Assembly (NCBI RefSeq): GCF_000379945.1
Contig: NZ_KB904124.1
Span: 422,282-486,281, forward strand
Direction of reading: 5' to 3'
Length of the DNA: 64,000 nt
DNA from: Porphyromonas macacae DSM 20710 = JCM 13914
GTDB taxonomy: Bacteria > Bacteroidota > Bacteroidia > Bacteroidales > Porphyromonadaceae
The position numbers and the translations under genes were made by a program. The notes below the pieces were generated by a model that searched no databases, was not told the DNA's origin, and worked only from the letters and a program-made list of their open reading frames with translations. Positions 45,400 through 55,357 of this stretch are shown here, in pieces; the first letter of the stretch is position 1; each line of letters opens with the position of its first letter.

Positions 45400-46014
45400 C
45401 TAAGATTTTGTTTCAGAAAGATTTACGCCGTACAGGTTTTCTAATCTCTTTTTGAGCGTGTCGCTCTGCCCGCAACGGATTCGCAGGTGCAGGTTGCAGG
45501 TTTCCCTGAAATCCTGTTGTATGATGTTTGCTTCGCTGTCCTTGACGATACGCATTACTTCCCCCATGAGCGGATAACTGAAATGACACCGAAATTCTTC
45601 TGTTCGTATCACTTCTTTCAGTTTAGCTGCGGCAAGAGCTTCTTCCACTGCCGTGCGATAAGCGACCCCAAGCCCTCCGGTGCCTAATTTGACGCCTCCG
45701 AAGTAGCGGATTACAATAGCTATGGCATTTGTCACATTAGCTGCAACAAGACGTCCGAGAATCGGCTTACCCGCCGTGCCGGAGGGCTCTCCGTCATCAT
45801 TGGCACGCGTTTCAGAGCCATCGTGCCCCAAACGGTATGCCCAGCAAACATGGCGTGCATCATAATACTGTTTCCGGTATTTGTCTACTGCATTCAAAGC
45901 CTCCTGTTCGCTTTCCACCGGCACAACGTAACTGATGAACTTGCTTCGCTTTTCCGTATATAGCCCTTCTGCCGTTTCTTCCAGTGTGATAAACGTATCT
46001 TGTATCGGTTCCAT
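45400..46014 (-). CDS. IMPACT/YigZ family protein
   Basis: 204-residue YigZ-type protein. The N-terminal UPF0029 domain carries the signature DDGEPSGTAGKPIL and IVIRYFGGVKLGTGGL; the C-terminal ferredoxin-like domain (~140-204) is present. The fold resembles EF-G domain IV; members are proposed to act on translation, but bacterial function is unsettled. The gene is 229 bp downstream of dnaA, with repeat B1 and a strong hairpin between them, so it is probably not co-transcribed. Confidence 0.9.
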   Translation of the reverse strand: MEPIQDTFITLEETAEGLYTEKRSKFISYVVPVESEQEALNAVDKYRKQYYDARHVCWAYRLGHDGSETRANDDGEPSGTAGKPILGRLVAANVTNAIAIVIRYFGGVKLGTGGLGVAYRTAVEEALAAAKLKEVIRTEEFRCHFSYPLMGEVMRIVKDSEANIIQQDFRETCNLHLRIRCGQSDTLKKRLENLYGVNLSETKS

Positions 46015-46030
46015 AAGAAAAAATAATAAC

Positions 46031-46193
46031 GGTGTGTCATCATGTGCAAATTACTGTGTTGCCTTCGGCCTTCGGCTTCAGTCGCGTACTTCTGTACGCT
46101 CTCTTAACCCTCAGTCTTAGCGCTTTGTACTTTACACATTCTGGCGGCACCTGAAAGGGGCTGTGCCAAAATTCATTTTTGACACAGCCCCTT
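46031..46193 (+). repeat. Intergenic repeat, family B, copy 1, ending in a hairpin
   Basis: Starts GGTGTGTCATCATG and includes CCTCAGTCTTAGCGC and TTGTACTTTAC; closely matches 57818-57955. It ends in an inverted repeat, AAGGGGCTGTGCCAAAA (from 46155) facing TTTTTGACACAGCCCCTT (to 46193), of the same kind as at 24061 and 3302. The hairpin lies 50 bp past the dnaA stop and may stop dnaA transcripts. Confidence 0.7.
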
Positions 46194-46243
46194 CAAATTT
46201 AATGTTATTAAATAATATCGAAGAATAAAATCTTTTTGTTTGT

Positions 46244-47608
46244 CTACACATGGAGGCGTTCTATTGCCTTCTCCATGGTTTGTCTGAAGTTTTGATCCAC
46301 TTTCATCCGGTCTTTTACCGTGTTGTAACCGTGAAGTACCGTGGCGTGATTTCTGCGTCCCAGCATTTCACCGATAGCGTTCAGGGATTGGTTTGTGTAA
46401 GACTTGGCCAGGTACATCACTGCATGGCGTGCAGCCACGACATCCTGCCTGCGGGTTTTATCCTTGATAAGACCTGCATCTACGTGAAACACATCCGTAA
46501 CCACATCCTGTATGCGCTCCATTGTGATTTCCGGCTTTTCTAAAGAAACCGCCCGGCTAACGATTTTTCGTGTGAAAGTAAGATCTATTTCCTTATCCGG
46601 AGCGATGAGTGCATAAGTAAGCAGCGAACATAAAGTACCTTCCAGTTCACGTACATTGTTTTGAACGTTTTCCGCAATAAACTCGATAACCTCGTCCTTC
46701 AGCTTTACGCCGCTTTCTGCCACCTTTTCCTTGAGTATTTTTCTTCTCAGATCTATATCCGGCTTATCCAAAGCAACGGTAACTGAACCTTTGATCCGGC
46801 TGACCAGCCGTTCTTCCATGCCGCTCAGGTGGATAGGTGCCTTATCCGAAGTCAATACAATTTGTTTGTTCAGCAGTTTGAGGTGATTGAAAACCTCGAA
46901 GAATGCCTGCTGGGTCTTCACCTTTCCGATAAGCCCCTGAATATCATCCACGATCAGCACATCTATTTGCTGGTAGAAGTGAATGAAGTCGGTGCGTTCG
47001 TGGAAACGTGACGATGTTACATATTGGGCTTCGAATTCCTGACTGGATACATAAAGTACCCTCAACTCCGGGTGCAATGTTTTTACTCTCAATCCGATGG
47101 CTTGAGACAGGTGTGTTTTCCCTACGCCGCTGGGGCCGTAGATAAAGTAGGGGTTCATCGGAGCATTTCCCGGTTTGGCTGCTACTGCTTCGGCCACTGC
47201 TCTGGCCACGTGGTTGCAATCGCTTTCATAGAAGGTTTCGAAGCTTAGTTTCTCATTCAAATGAGAGTTGAATGTTTTTTTCTCTTCCTCTTTCGTCTGA
47301 GGACTGCCTGTCGGCAGGTTCTTCTCAGTTGCTTTTTTATCGACTTCGGGGTTCGTTGTGTAGGTAAAATAAAGTGAGGCGTGAGGTCCGATATGCTCCC
47401 CCAACACCCGGCTGAGTTCTGTAGCATAGCGGCTCTCTAAATATTGGCTGAAATATTCTGTCGGTACACGAAGCGTAAGCGCCCCGTTTTGTAAATTTAC
47501 GGCCTCTATGGGTGCAAACCATGTTTCGTAGCTTTTTTCATCTGTTAAGAGGCGAAGAGATGTCAGACACTCCTGCCAGAGTGTCTCCAAAGAGTTACGT
47601 TTGGACAT
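46244..47608 (-). CDS. dnaA: Chromosomal replication initiator protein DnaA
   Basis: Binds DnaA boxes at oriC and opens the DNA. 454 residues. Domain I spans ~1-85, a short variable linker to ~115, and the AAA+ domain III has P-loop GPSGVGKT at 158-165 and Walker B VLIVDDIQGL. Domain IV carries the DNA-binding signature GRRNHATVLHGYNTV near the C-terminus. The usual dnaN neighbour is absent; an LptF/LptG-type permease gene is divergent upstream, and repeat B1 and an IMPACT gene follow. Confidence 0.97.
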   Translation of the reverse strand: MSKRNSLETLWQECLTSLRLLTDEKSYETWFAPIEAVNLQNGALTLRVPTEYFSQYLESRYATELSRVLGEHIGPHASLYFTYTTNPEVDKKATEKNLPTGSPQTKEEEKKTFNSHLNEKLSFETFYESDCNHVARAVAEAVAAKPGNAPMNPYFIYGPSGVGKTHLSQAIGLRVKTLHPELRVLYVSSQEFEAQYVTSSRFHERTDFIHFYQQIDVLIVDDIQGLIGKVKTQQAFFEVFNHLKLLNKQIVLTSDKAPIHLSGMEERLVSRIKGSVTVALDKPDIDLRRKILKEKVAESGVKLKDEVIEFIAENVQNNVRELEGTLCSLLTYALIAPDKEIDLTFTRKIVSRAVSLEKPEITMERIQDVVTDVFHVDAGLIKDKTRRQDVVAARHAVMYLAKSYTNQSLNAIGEMLGRRNHATVLHGYNTVKDRMKVDQNFRQTMEKAIERLHV

Positions 47609-48108
47609 GATGACTTCTGGTGTTTTTATTCTTTTTTCTACTTACAAAGTTTGCTATTCTTATTGAGAAAAAAAAGTAAGATAAGGCGCTTGTTTTTTTT
47701 AATAAGTTGTATCCTTTTTGTTATCAGTCTGTTACGTATCTTTGTTGTCAACAGTTGATGTTTTTGTATTAATGTGTTGATTTTCAGCGAATTGATTTAT
47801 GTGTGTTCTGTGGAACATGCGGGTTTTTAACAGTTGACAATGAGGTCTAACTCCTTGTCTCGTGTCGGTTTATTATTGCTCCACAAAAATAAATTTCAGC
47901 CGATCTGCTATTTGTGTCGGTTCCAAATAAAGAAACTTGAATTCAGATGAAATAAAATTTATTTTTAAGCTTTTTTACAAGAGTTTTTTCCGGAAAAAGG
48001 TTATAAGCGTTTTCTTTTTTCAATATCTTCAAAATGGGAAATATGGTTAACTTTGAAACCTTAGAACATAACGACTTTCCCGAAAAGGGGTAATTCTTTC
48101 TTTGATAA
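47609..48108. other. dnaA upstream region, weak origin candidate
   Basis: 500-bp AT-rich gap between the divergent dnaA and LptF-type genes. Origin position next to dnaA and long T/A runs (47690-47720, 47950-48020) fit an origin, but I find no perfect DnaA box (TTATNCACA); the nearest are TTGTCAACA (~47745), TGTGGAACA (~47810) and TTGACAA (~47834). A plus-strand TATCTTTG (47736-47743) could start a short transcript into the gap, and no small gene was recognised there. Low confidence as an origin. Confidence 0.3.
48048..48055 (+). promoter_or_regulatory. Predicted -7 element for the LptF-type permease gene
   Basis: TAACTTTG, perfect TAnnTTTG, 53 bases before the start codon. A leader of ~45 nt would result. 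Confidence 0.45.
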
Positions 48109-50055
48109 ATGAAAATAAAAGGCGTTAAAAGACTCTATACTTATATACTGCAAACGTTCATTCCGTTGCTGCTCATGACCTTCTTTATCTGTTGGTTCAT
48201 TGTGCTGTTGCAGTTTTTATGGCGTTATGTAGACGAAATGGTAGGCAAAGGGTTGGATATCGGCATTTTGGCTCAGCTTATGTTTTATGCTGCCATGTCG
48301 TTGATACCGATGTCTTTGCCTTTGGGTATTTTGCTGGCTTCGCTGATGACTTTCGGTAATTTGGGGGAGAAGCTCGAATTGCTGGCTATGAAAAGTTCCG
48401 GAGTGCCACTGCATAAAATCATGACTCCGCTGTTTGTGGCGGTAATGGGCTTGGCCGGAGGTTTGTTCATTTTTCAAAACGACTATTTGATAACGAGTCA
48501 GGTAAAGCTGTGGACCATTGTCTATTCGGCTCGTCGGGCACAGCCTGAACTTGAAATACCGGAGGGCACATTTTATAATGGTATCGAAGGTTACAACATT
48601 TACGTAAAGCAGAAGAATGCCAAAACCGGTCTTCTAAGCGATGTGATGATTTATGACCACTCGCAGGGGTTCAGTAACATGCGTGTAATCAATGCGGATA
48701 GCGGCCGCTTGGTGATGGATGACAGTAAGTCTTTCCTTACTTTTACTCTTTATGGCGGGCAAAGTTTTGAAAACCTTCAAAGACAGGAGTTTGACATGGA
48801 GGGAAAACCGATACCGTACGTAAAAGAGCGTTTTCAGGTAAAAACCATCGTAATACCTTTTGATGCCAAATTCAAGATGATGGATGAAAGCGAGATGGGT
48901 TCTCTGTACGTGGGTAAGAACCTTTGGGAGCTGAACGCTTATCTGGATTCTGTTTCTGTGGTTCGAGACAGTGTACGTTCGATAAACAGTACCGCTCTTC
49001 TGAATATGCAAAACAGTATAAGTTATACCGCCAGAATGCCTTTGCCGGGCGACACGACGCAGGAGGCCAGAGCATACCGTGAGGATGTCCGGACTGCTGC
49101 GCACCGGGCACAATTCCGGTTAGACAGTTTGCGCAGCCAAACATCGTCTCAAGACTCTTTGATTGCGATCTCGCATGCCATCTCGGATCTCGATATGCAA
49201 CTGTCCGAACTGACATCCCGCAAGTTTATGCAGGAATCCGAAGACATTTTGCATCGTACCAATTCGGCTGAGAAACATCGCAAGTTCACTTTCCCCGTGG
49301 CGTGTATCGTATTCTTCTTTATCGGAGCTCCTCTCGGTGCTATTATTCGCAAGGGAGGCATCGGTACGCCTGTGGTAGCTTCCGTGGTTTTGTTTATCAT
49401 TTATTATATGATCGATACGTTCGGCTATAAAATGGCCAAGAGCGGCGATCTGGAAACATGGCAGGGTATGTGGTTGAGTACGGCTGTACTGATGCCCATC
49501 GGTATTTTTCTGACTTATAAAGCATCGAGGGACTCTTCTACTCTTAATATGGATTCGTGGATGATTTGGCTTAAGAAGCTGATGGGTTATCGAACTCCGA
49601 GAAGAGTGTCATTCAAAGACCTCATTGTGCAGCCTGCCGATCCGGCGATATCCATTGCCAAAGCCGGCACCGTTAAAAAAATGGCTCAACAGCTTTTGGA
49701 ATCGCCGCTTATTAAAAGCCGGATGTTTGCACTTTGGAAACTTGGGCGCGATAATCATTTGCTTAAGCCGTTTGTTCTTGAGCTCGAAGGGACCATCGAA
49801 TATCTGAGGGATAGTACCAATGCTTTGGTCGTTCTTAAGCTGATGGACTTCCCGGTGATGTCTAAAATATTAAGCCGTTGGATACCGGAAAATAAGATAT
49901 GGGGAATTGTGTTGATGTTATTTTTGCCTTTGTCCGTTCCTCTTACTTTTTATTTGGCGCATAGGCGATATTTGATAAAGAAGGATTTGGAAACGGTGGT
50001 AGCGCAAAGTGATTTGCTTTTGGAGATACTTGAAGGTGAAGATAGAAAACAGTAA
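48109..50055 (+). CDS. LptF/LptG-family permease
   Basis: 648-residue inner-membrane permease of the YjgP/YjgQ family, part of the LptB2FG transporter that lifts LPS from the inner membrane. Six transmembrane helices are expected: three near the N-terminus (~10-40, 52-78, 98-122) and three after ~385, with a periplasmic jelly-roll between. ~170 residues after the sixth helix form a charged cytoplasmic/coil region longer than in E. coli, then a final hydrophobic segment (~610-630, [20 protein letters not shown]). The single long protein may fill both F and G roles; this is inference. ribBA follows 24 bp later. Confidence 0.88.
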   Translation: MKIKGVKRLYTYILQTFIPLLLMTFFICWFIVLLQFLWRYVDEMVGKGLDIGILAQLMFYAAMSLIPMSLPLGILLASLMTFGNLGEKLELLAMKSSGVPLHKIMTPLFVAVMGLAGGLFIFQNDYLITSQVKLWTIVYSARRAQPELEIPEGTFYNGIEGYNIYVKQKNAKTGLLSDVMIYDHSQGFSNMRVINADSGRLVMDDSKSFLTFTLYGGQSFENLQRQEFDMEGKPIPYVKERFQVKTIVIPFDAKFKMMDESEMGSLYVGKNLWELNAYLDSVSVVRDSVRSINSTALLNMQNSISYTARMPLPGDTTQEARAYREDVRTAAHRAQFRLDSLRSQTSSQDSLIAISHAISDLDMQLSELTSRKFMQESEDILHRTNSAEKHRKFTFPVACIVFFFIGAPLGAIIRKGGIGTPVVASVVLFIIYYMIDTFGYKMAKSGDLETWQGMWLSTAVLMPIGIFLTYKASRDSSTLNMDSWMIWLKKLMGYRTPRRVSFKDLIVQPADPAISIAKAGTVKKMAQQLLESPLIKSRMFALWKLGRDNHLLKPFVLELEGTIEYLRDSTNALVVLKLMDFPVMSKILSRWIPENKIWGIVLMLFLPLSVPLTFYLAHRRYLIKKDLETVVAQSDLLLEILEGEDRKQ

Positions 50056-50079
50056 TTATTGTAAAGTGATATTAATATT

Positions 50080-51297
50080 ATGGGAGACTTTTTATTAAAT
50101 ACGATAGAAGAGGCTATTGCCGATTTTCGGGAAGGAAAGTTTGTTATTGTGGTCGATGATGAAGATCGTGAGAATGAGGGAGATTTTATTATTGCCGCGG
50201 AAAAAATTACTCCGGAAAAAGTGAATTTCATGATGCGTTACGGCCGCGGAGTGCTTTGTGTGCCGATTACCGAAGAGCGTGCTGCAGAGTTGGAGCTTCA
50301 GATGCAGGTGCCGATGAATACGTCTGTTCATGAAACACCTTTTACGATAACCGTAGACCGGTTGGGTAAAGGCTGCACCACCGGCGTTTCCATGTATGAC
50401 CGTGCACAGACAATTTTGGCTCTGGCAGATCCTAATACAAAACCGAGTGATTTGGCACGTCCCGGTCATGTTTGTCCGTTGCGTGCAAGAAATAAGGGCG
50501 TGTTAAGGCGTGCAGGTCATACAGAGGCTGCTGTCGATCTGGCACGCTTGTCCGGCTTTCAGCCTGTGGCCGCTTTGATTGAGGTTATCAATGAGGATGG
50601 CACCATGGCGCGTTTGCCCGATCTGGTCGAAGTAGCGCGTCGGTTCAATCTGAAAATTATTACCATAAAGGATTTGATTGCTTACCGGTTAAGAAGAGAG
50701 AGTATCGTGGAAATGGGTGTGGAGGTTCATATGCCCACCAGTCGCGGTGATTTTCGGCTTATCCCTTTCCGCCAGGTCAGTAACGGTTTGGAGCATATAG
50801 CTCTGATTAAAGGAGATGTTTCCGATGGAGAGCCGGTATTGGTACGTATGCACTCCAGTTGTGCCACGGGGGATATTTTCGGTTCGCGTCGATGCGAATG
50901 CGGTGACCAGTTGCATAAGGCGATGGAGATGATCGAGAAAGAAGGGCGCGGTGTTGTGGTTTATTTGAATCAGGAAGGCCGTGGAATCGGATTGATGGAT
51001 AAAATGAAGGCGTACAAGCTGCAGGAGCAAGGCTTGGATACGGTGGAGGCTAATTTGCATTTGGGGCATAATGCCGATGAGCGGGATTATGGTGTGGGAG
51101 CACAGATTTTGAAACATCTTAAGATTAGTAAAATGCGTCTGTTGACCAACAACCCCGTCAAGCGTATCGGTTTGGAGGCCTACGGTTTGGAAGTCGTACA
51201 AACCGTACCCATCGAGATCGCTCCCAATCCTCACAATGCGTTTTATCTTGAGACCAAAAAGAAACGTATGGGGCATACACTGCACAATATCAAGTAA
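50080..51297 (+). CDS. ribBA: Bifunctional DHBP synthase / GTP cyclohydrolase II
   Basis: Supplies both branches of riboflavin synthesis. 405 residues. RibB (~1-205) makes 3,4-dihydroxybutanone-4-phosphate and carries [12 protein letters not shown] and [12 protein letters not shown]. RibA (~206-400) opens GTP and holds its zinc Cys in [20 protein letters not shown], followed by NQEGRGIGL and NNPVKRIGL. No FMN riboswitch is visible in the 24-bp gap to the permease gene. The last gene of that transcription unit; a 255-bp gap to rplS follows. Confidence 0.96.
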   Translation: MGDFLLNTIEEAIADFREGKFVIVVDDEDRENEGDFIIAAEKITPEKVNFMMRYGRGVLCVPITEERAAELELQMQVPMNTSVHETPFTITVDRLGKGCTTGVSMYDRAQTILALADPNTKPSDLARPGHVCPLRARNKGVLRRAGHTEAAVDLARLSGFQPVAALIEVINEDGTMARLPDLVEVARRFNLKIITIKDLIAYRLRRESIVEMGVEVHMPTSRGDFRLIPFRQVSNGLEHIALIKGDVSDGEPVLVRMHSSCATGDIFGSRRCECGDQLHKAMEMIEKEGRGVVVYLNQEGRGIGLMDKMKAYKLQEQGLDTVEANLHLGHNADERDYGVGAQILKHLKISKMRLLTNNPVKRIGLEAYGLEVVQTVPIEIAPNPHNAFYLETKKKRMGHTLHNIK

Positions 51298-51552
51298 ATA
51301 TTTAATGAAAAGCAATGAGAACTGTTTCTGAGGAGAATTCTTTTATTATTATGTTATTAAGATAGCTTGGAAACGGTTTGATTTTTTGTTCTCCGGGAAA
51401 ACAGATCATCGAAAATTTGCTTATTTGCTTGATTATATGTTACTTTGCGTTCGCTTTGCGTAATCTCTGTCAGGATTTTGCCATGAAGTGCAAATGTTAA
51501 AGTAAGACCTGTTATATTGCGTTTAGTAAAAAACTAATCAAAAAAAGCAAAA

Positions 51553-51918
51553 ATGGATTTAATTAAAATCGTTCATGAAGAGTTCAAATCAGGAAAAGAA
51601 TTGCCTGATTTTAGAAGTGGTGACACCGTTACCATCGACTATCGTATTCGAGAAGGTAACAAAGAGCGTATTCAGAAATACCGTGGTGTTGTGATTCGTA
51701 TCAGCGGTCATGGTGAGAAGAAGCATTTTACCGTGCGTAAAATTTCTGAAGGAGTTGGTGTAGAGCGTATTTTCCCTATGGACAGTCCCTTTATCGAGTC
51801 TATTACAGTTGAAAAGCATGGTCATGTGCGTCGTGCCAAACTGTATTATTTGCGCGCTCTGCGTGGTAAAAAAGCAAGAATTAGAGAACGTCGTTATTCA
51901 GGTGTAGAAAAAGCATAA
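51553..51918 (+). CDS. rplS: 50S ribosomal protein L19
   Basis: 121-residue ribosomal protein at the 30S-50S interface. It has the L19 core ([23 protein letters not shown], quoted in part; RYRGVVI-type strand; RVFPxxSP-type motif as [11 protein letters not shown]) and the basic tail KARIRERRY. The 255-bp upstream gap holds a near-consensus TACTTTG and possibly an autoregulatory leader, but no structure was established. It is followed at once by a strong terminator and so is transcribed alone. Confidence 0.97.
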   Translation: MDLIKIVHEEFKSGKELPDFRSGDTVTIDYRIREGNKERIQKYRGVVIRISGHGEKKHFTVRKISEGVGVERIFPMDSPFIESITVEKHGHVRRAKLYYLRALRGKKARIRERRYSGVEKA

Positions 51919-51943
51919 CTCCCTGAAGCGTTTGAAAAAGATA

Positions 51944-51971
51944 AAAAAGCCGGGGTTTTGCCCGGCTTTTT
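51944..51971 (+). terminator. Rho-independent terminator of rplS
   Basis: Perfect 11-bp stem AAAAAGCCGGG (51944-51954) with CCCGGCTTTTT (51961-51971), loop GTTTTG. It may also work for the convergent DUF3109 gene. Confidence 0.92.
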
Positions 51972-52110
51972 ATCTTTTTATGGTTTCGGTCTGAGGGCGG
52001 GAATTTGCCGATAAGACTTTTTCTTTGATAATGAAAATCGCAGTGCTTTTTATTATTTTATCGGATGAACTTCTCAGAGGATGTACTTAAGAAGAATGCG
52101 ACTGTCAAGT

Positions 52111-52686
52111 TTACTTTTCGGTTTTCAAAATTTCGGCACACGTCTCGAGCTTGCTGTACCACTCCTGGCCAAATGCAGCGATAAGAGGTTCTTTGAGAAA
52201 ACGATAAAGTGGAATACCTTCTTTGCGACCTTTTTTCAAGGCATACTTGCAGATACTCCATTGGTGATAGTTGAGGGCAGTAAACTGTTTGCTTCTGATA
52301 AGTCTGATAGGATATAAGCGACAGCTCAGAGGTTTACAGAAATCAATTACCCCTTCTCTAAAAAGTTTTTCAAAAGCACAGAGGCAGTTGTTATTTTTGT
52401 CGTAAGTAGTGAAGACACAGTCTTTGCCGTTTACAATAGAAGTTACTTCATCTCCATCTTCATCGAGATAGCTTACTCCTTGTTTATCTATGATATCCAA
52501 AGCTTTAGAAGATAAATATGGTCTTACTTCAGGTAAATATTTTTGGAGCAATTCTGTTTCTCCTTTTTCGAGAGGAGCTCCGCTTTCTCCCTCCACACAG
52601 CATACTCCTTTACACTTTTCGTAATCGCACGAAAAGTAGACTTCTAGGATATCCTCACTGATTATTTTGTCGTCTATTTCAATCAT
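52111..52686 (-). CDS. DUF3109 family protein
   Basis: 191-residue cytoplasmic protein with a conserved Cys set: C19 and C24 in YFSCDYEKCKGVCC and later Cys in CLCAFEKLF, FCKPLSCRLYPI and WSICKYA, resembling metal- or Fe-S-binding YkgJ-like domains. DUF3109 is widespread in Bacteroidota and its function is unknown. It is transcribed alone between the rplS terminator and the divergent two-component genes. Confidence 0.82.
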   Translation of the reverse strand: MIEIDDKIISEDILEVYFSCDYEKCKGVCCVEGESGAPLEKGETELLQKYLPEVRPYLSSKALDIIDKQGVSYLDEDGDEVTSIVNGKDCVFTTYDKNNNCLCAFEKLFREGVIDFCKPLSCRLYPIRLIRSKQFTALNYHQWSICKYALKKGRKEGIPLYRFLKEPLIAAFGQEWYSKLETCAEILKTEK

Positions 52687-52762
52687 TTATTTTTTATGCA
52701 AAAATAAATCCAAAAGATGAAATAGGATTCTTTTTATTCTTTTATGTTAGTGATTTAATGTA

Positions 52763-52770
52763 TATTTTTG
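52763..52770 (+). promoter_or_regulatory. Predicted -7 element for the RprX-like gene
   Basis: TATTTTTG (TAnnTTTG) 28 bases before the sensor start codon. Confidence 0.4.
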
Positions 52771-52797
52771 AGTGAATATGGAAATAAGTAAATACTC

Positions 52798-54330
52798 ATG
52801 AAACTCTATGACAAAAAGCAGATGCTTTATTTGTTCTCTTTTTTTATGTTGGTGGGAATAGTTCTTATGTTTATTACCCAAATAGAGTATCTAAAAAAGA
52901 TAGAGCGTATTCACCGAGAGAACTTTTTTTTGCAGTGCAAAATGGTGTTGAATGAAGTGGCTGAGGAGATAGATTTGGCTGAGTTAATACGTTTTCATAA
53001 TTCTAATCTGAAAGCCATTAGCGATCGCATGATGCATGAGAATGCTATTTCCAAGGAAACAGCTTTTCAATCCGGTTTGGATGATTTTGATACCCCGGAT
53101 ATTGAAGCTATTTTTTCTGAATTACAGGAAAATACGGATTCCGCCGAAATCGAGACTGATTTTTTAGCCAGGCCATCTAAGGAGCTTCTTCGTGATTTTT
53201 ATTATTCACGAAAGAAATTGGATAGTTATTTACTGAAGTTTTTGTATGAATCCAAAAAGAATAAGTTATCTCAGCTGGTCGATCCTCATGCTGTGTTGAA
53301 ATCCATACGAAGAAAGCTCTCTATGGTCGGTATCGATCATTCTTTTTGTTTACAAATATTTGATAAAAACAATAATCTCCTTTACGAGAATTATACGGGA
53401 GGAATGTCCCGTATACGCCCCACAGATCAGAATAGTCTGGTGCAGCATATTTTTGTAGGACAAAATGAAAGACCCGCATCTAATCCTTATATTCGCATTA
53501 TTTTTGAAGAACCTCTGCTTGAGGGAGGCTGGAAAATGGGGTATCCGAGTTTTGCTGTTTCCGTAATTATGTTGCTTGCCACTGTTTTTGCTGTTTGGAT
53601 TATGTTTCGGCAAATTAGCTTTCAGAAAAGAAAAACCGATTTTATAAATAATATGGCTCATGAGCTCAAGACACCGGTGGCTAGTCTGATATTATCGGGT
53701 CAGATGCTTAAAGGAAAAAAAATAGCCGAGCAACCGGAAAAATTGCGACGAATTATTGAGGTGATCGATACCGAATCTCAACGCATAAAGATGCTTGTCG
53801 ACAAGGTGCTCCAGCTGGCCAAGTTCGATGATGGATTCGAGATCGAGAAAAAATTGCTTGATGTAAATGATGTTCTGCTGCCTATCGTCGAATCTGTTGC
53901 TTTGCGCATAGAGAATGAGGGTGGGCGTATTAATTTGAATTTGGATGCTGAGGATACCTGGATTTTGGCGGACGAAGTTCATTTCCCGAATATGTTTTAT
54001 AATCTAATCGAGAATGCCATTAAGTATGCTCGCCCAAACGTTCCTCTGGAATTGAATATTTCAAGTTTTAATAAAGGTGTCAATTATCCACGCATAGTTT
54101 TGGAGATCAAAGATAATGGTATTGGTATATCCAAAGAAAATCTGAATTATATCTTTGAGCGTTATTACCGTGTTCCTACCGGTAATCAGCATGATGTTAA
54201 AGGTTTCGGTTTGGGTCTGGCTTATGTGAAAGGTATTGTGAAACAATTAAATGGAGATATTCGGGTTAAAAGTACTTTGGGTGAGGGCAGTACCTTCTGG
54301 CTGGAATTGCCTGTCGCGAAAGAGGCATGA
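52798..54330 (+). CDS. Sensor histidine kinase (RprX-like)
   Basis: 510-residue inner-membrane sensor. Transmembrane helices are at ~11-28 and ~250-270, leaving a ~220-residue periplasmic sensing region without a recognised domain. The H-box MAHELKTPVASL has H288; N-box FYNLIENAIKYA, G1 IKDNGIGI and G2 KGFGLGLAYV form the ATP-binding domain. Similarity to the Bacteroides RprX type is judged from the architecture and its RprY-like partner, 147 bp downstream. The signal is unknown; RprX/RprY systems are linked to envelope and oxidative-stress control. Confidence 0.87.
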   Translation: MKLYDKKQMLYLFSFFMLVGIVLMFITQIEYLKKIERIHRENFFLQCKMVLNEVAEEIDLAELIRFHNSNLKAISDRMMHENAISKETAFQSGLDDFDTPDIEAIFSELQENTDSAEIETDFLARPSKELLRDFYYSRKKLDSYLLKFLYESKKNKLSQLVDPHAVLKSIRRKLSMVGIDHSFCLQIFDKNNNLLYENYTGGMSRIRPTDQNSLVQHIFVGQNERPASNPYIRIIFEEPLLEGGWKMGYPSFAVSVIMLLATVFAVWIMFRQISFQKRKTDFINNMAHELKTPVASLILSGQMLKGKKIAEQPEKLRRIIEVIDTESQRIKMLVDKVLQLAKFDDGFEIEKKLLDVNDVLLPIVESVALRIENEGGRINLNLDAEDTWILADEVHFPNMFYNLIENAIKYARPNVPLELNISSFNKGVNYPRIVLEIKDNGIGISKENLNYIFERYYRVPTGNQHDVKGFGLGLAYVKGIVKQLNGDIRVKSTLGEGSTFWLELPVAKEA

Positions 54331-54477
54331 TGCCTTTTTTTGTTTGATTGCAGGTTTATTTGTAAATATCTGTGTGTGAATTCATTAATTTTGATTAATT
54401 TCATTGTGTAATATTATGAAAATCCAATTTTAATTGGTTTCGTTGCCTGTTTTAGTTTATAAACATTAAGAGAAGAG

Positions 54478-55182
54478 ATGGATGAGCATTTGAAGGTATT
54501 GTTGTGTGAGGATGACGAGAGTCTTGGATTCTTGTTAAAGGAGTTTTTAGAGGTAAAAGATTTTACTGTGGATCTTTTTACAGATGGTCAGTTGGGTGCT
54601 GACGCTTTTTCCCAAGGGAAATACGATATATGTATTTTAGATGTGATGATGCCTCGTATGGACGGTTTTGAGTTGGCTGTCCGTATTCGGGAGCAGTCGA
54701 GAGACGTGCCGATCATCTTTTTATCCGCAAAGTCGATGAAAGCCGATATTTTGAAAGGGTTTCATGTGGGAGCGGATGATTATATGACCAAACCTTTTAG
54801 TATGGAAGAGCTATTACTGCGTATAGAAGCAATTATCCGTCGTACAAGAAGTCATGTTGAAGAGGCCGGCAATATTTATTATATCGGAAAATACGTTTTT
54901 GACTCTCTTGGCCAGACATTAACTCTTGGAGAAAAGGTTACTAAATTGACTACTAAAGAATCCGCTCTTTTGTTTGAGTTGTGTAAACATGTTAATGTCA
55001 CATTGGAACGCTCTTATGCGATGACCAAGATATGGCCTGAAGAAAATTATTTTAATGCACGCAGTATCGATGTCTATGTGACCAAATTGCGTAAGATGCT
55101 GAAAGATGATCCTTCTGTTTCCATTAAAAATGTACATGGCAGGGGATATAAACTGGTTATTCCTTCCGGGGTCGAAAATTAG
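54478..55182 (+). CDS. Response regulator (RprY-like)
   Basis: 234-residue OmpR-family regulator. The start MDEHLKVLLCEDDESLGFLLKEFLE resembles RprY (CEDDE motif). The receiver has D12-D13, phospho-acceptor D55 (ILDVMMPRMDGF) and K105 (TKPFSMEELLLRIEA). The winged-helix domain (~130-230) ends with HGRGYKL. It follows the sensor by 147 bp, the same strand; a terminator follows. In P. gingivalis RprY is known as an orphan regulator, as I recall, whereas here a sensor gene is adjacent. Confidence 0.9.
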   Translation: MDEHLKVLLCEDDESLGFLLKEFLEVKDFTVDLFTDGQLGADAFSQGKYDICILDVMMPRMDGFELAVRIREQSRDVPIIFLSAKSMKADILKGFHVGADDYMTKPFSMEELLLRIEAIIRRTRSHVEEAGNIYYIGKYVFDSLGQTLTLGEKVTKLTTKESALLFELCKHVNVTLERSYAMTKIWPEENYFNARSIDVYVTKLRKMLKDDPSVSIKNVHGRGYKLVIPSGVEN

Positions 55183-55267
55183 AATAGAAAAAACCGGCTG
55201 CAATATAGTAGAGCTGCTGATCGGCTCGTCTTTTTGTTGTGAGTAGTTTTTTCTTGAAAATAAGAAC

Positions 55268-55314
55268 AGGTGTGTTGTCCTTTCTAATGAAACGAAAGGC
55301 CTTCACACCTTTTT
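55268..55314 (+). terminator. Hairpin terminator after the RprY-like gene
   Basis: Nested stems: outer AGGTGTG (55268-55274) with CACACCT (55304-55310), inner CCTTTC (55279-55284) with GAAAGG (55294-55299), then a TTTT run. Confidence 0.78.
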
Positions 55315-55357
55315 ATAATATTATGAAAGTTTAAAACCCAATTAAATATACCGAAAG

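Noticed and set aside
47609..48108. Firm call of oriC
   Set aside because: No perfect DnaA box cluster; only nonamers with two mismatches were seen.
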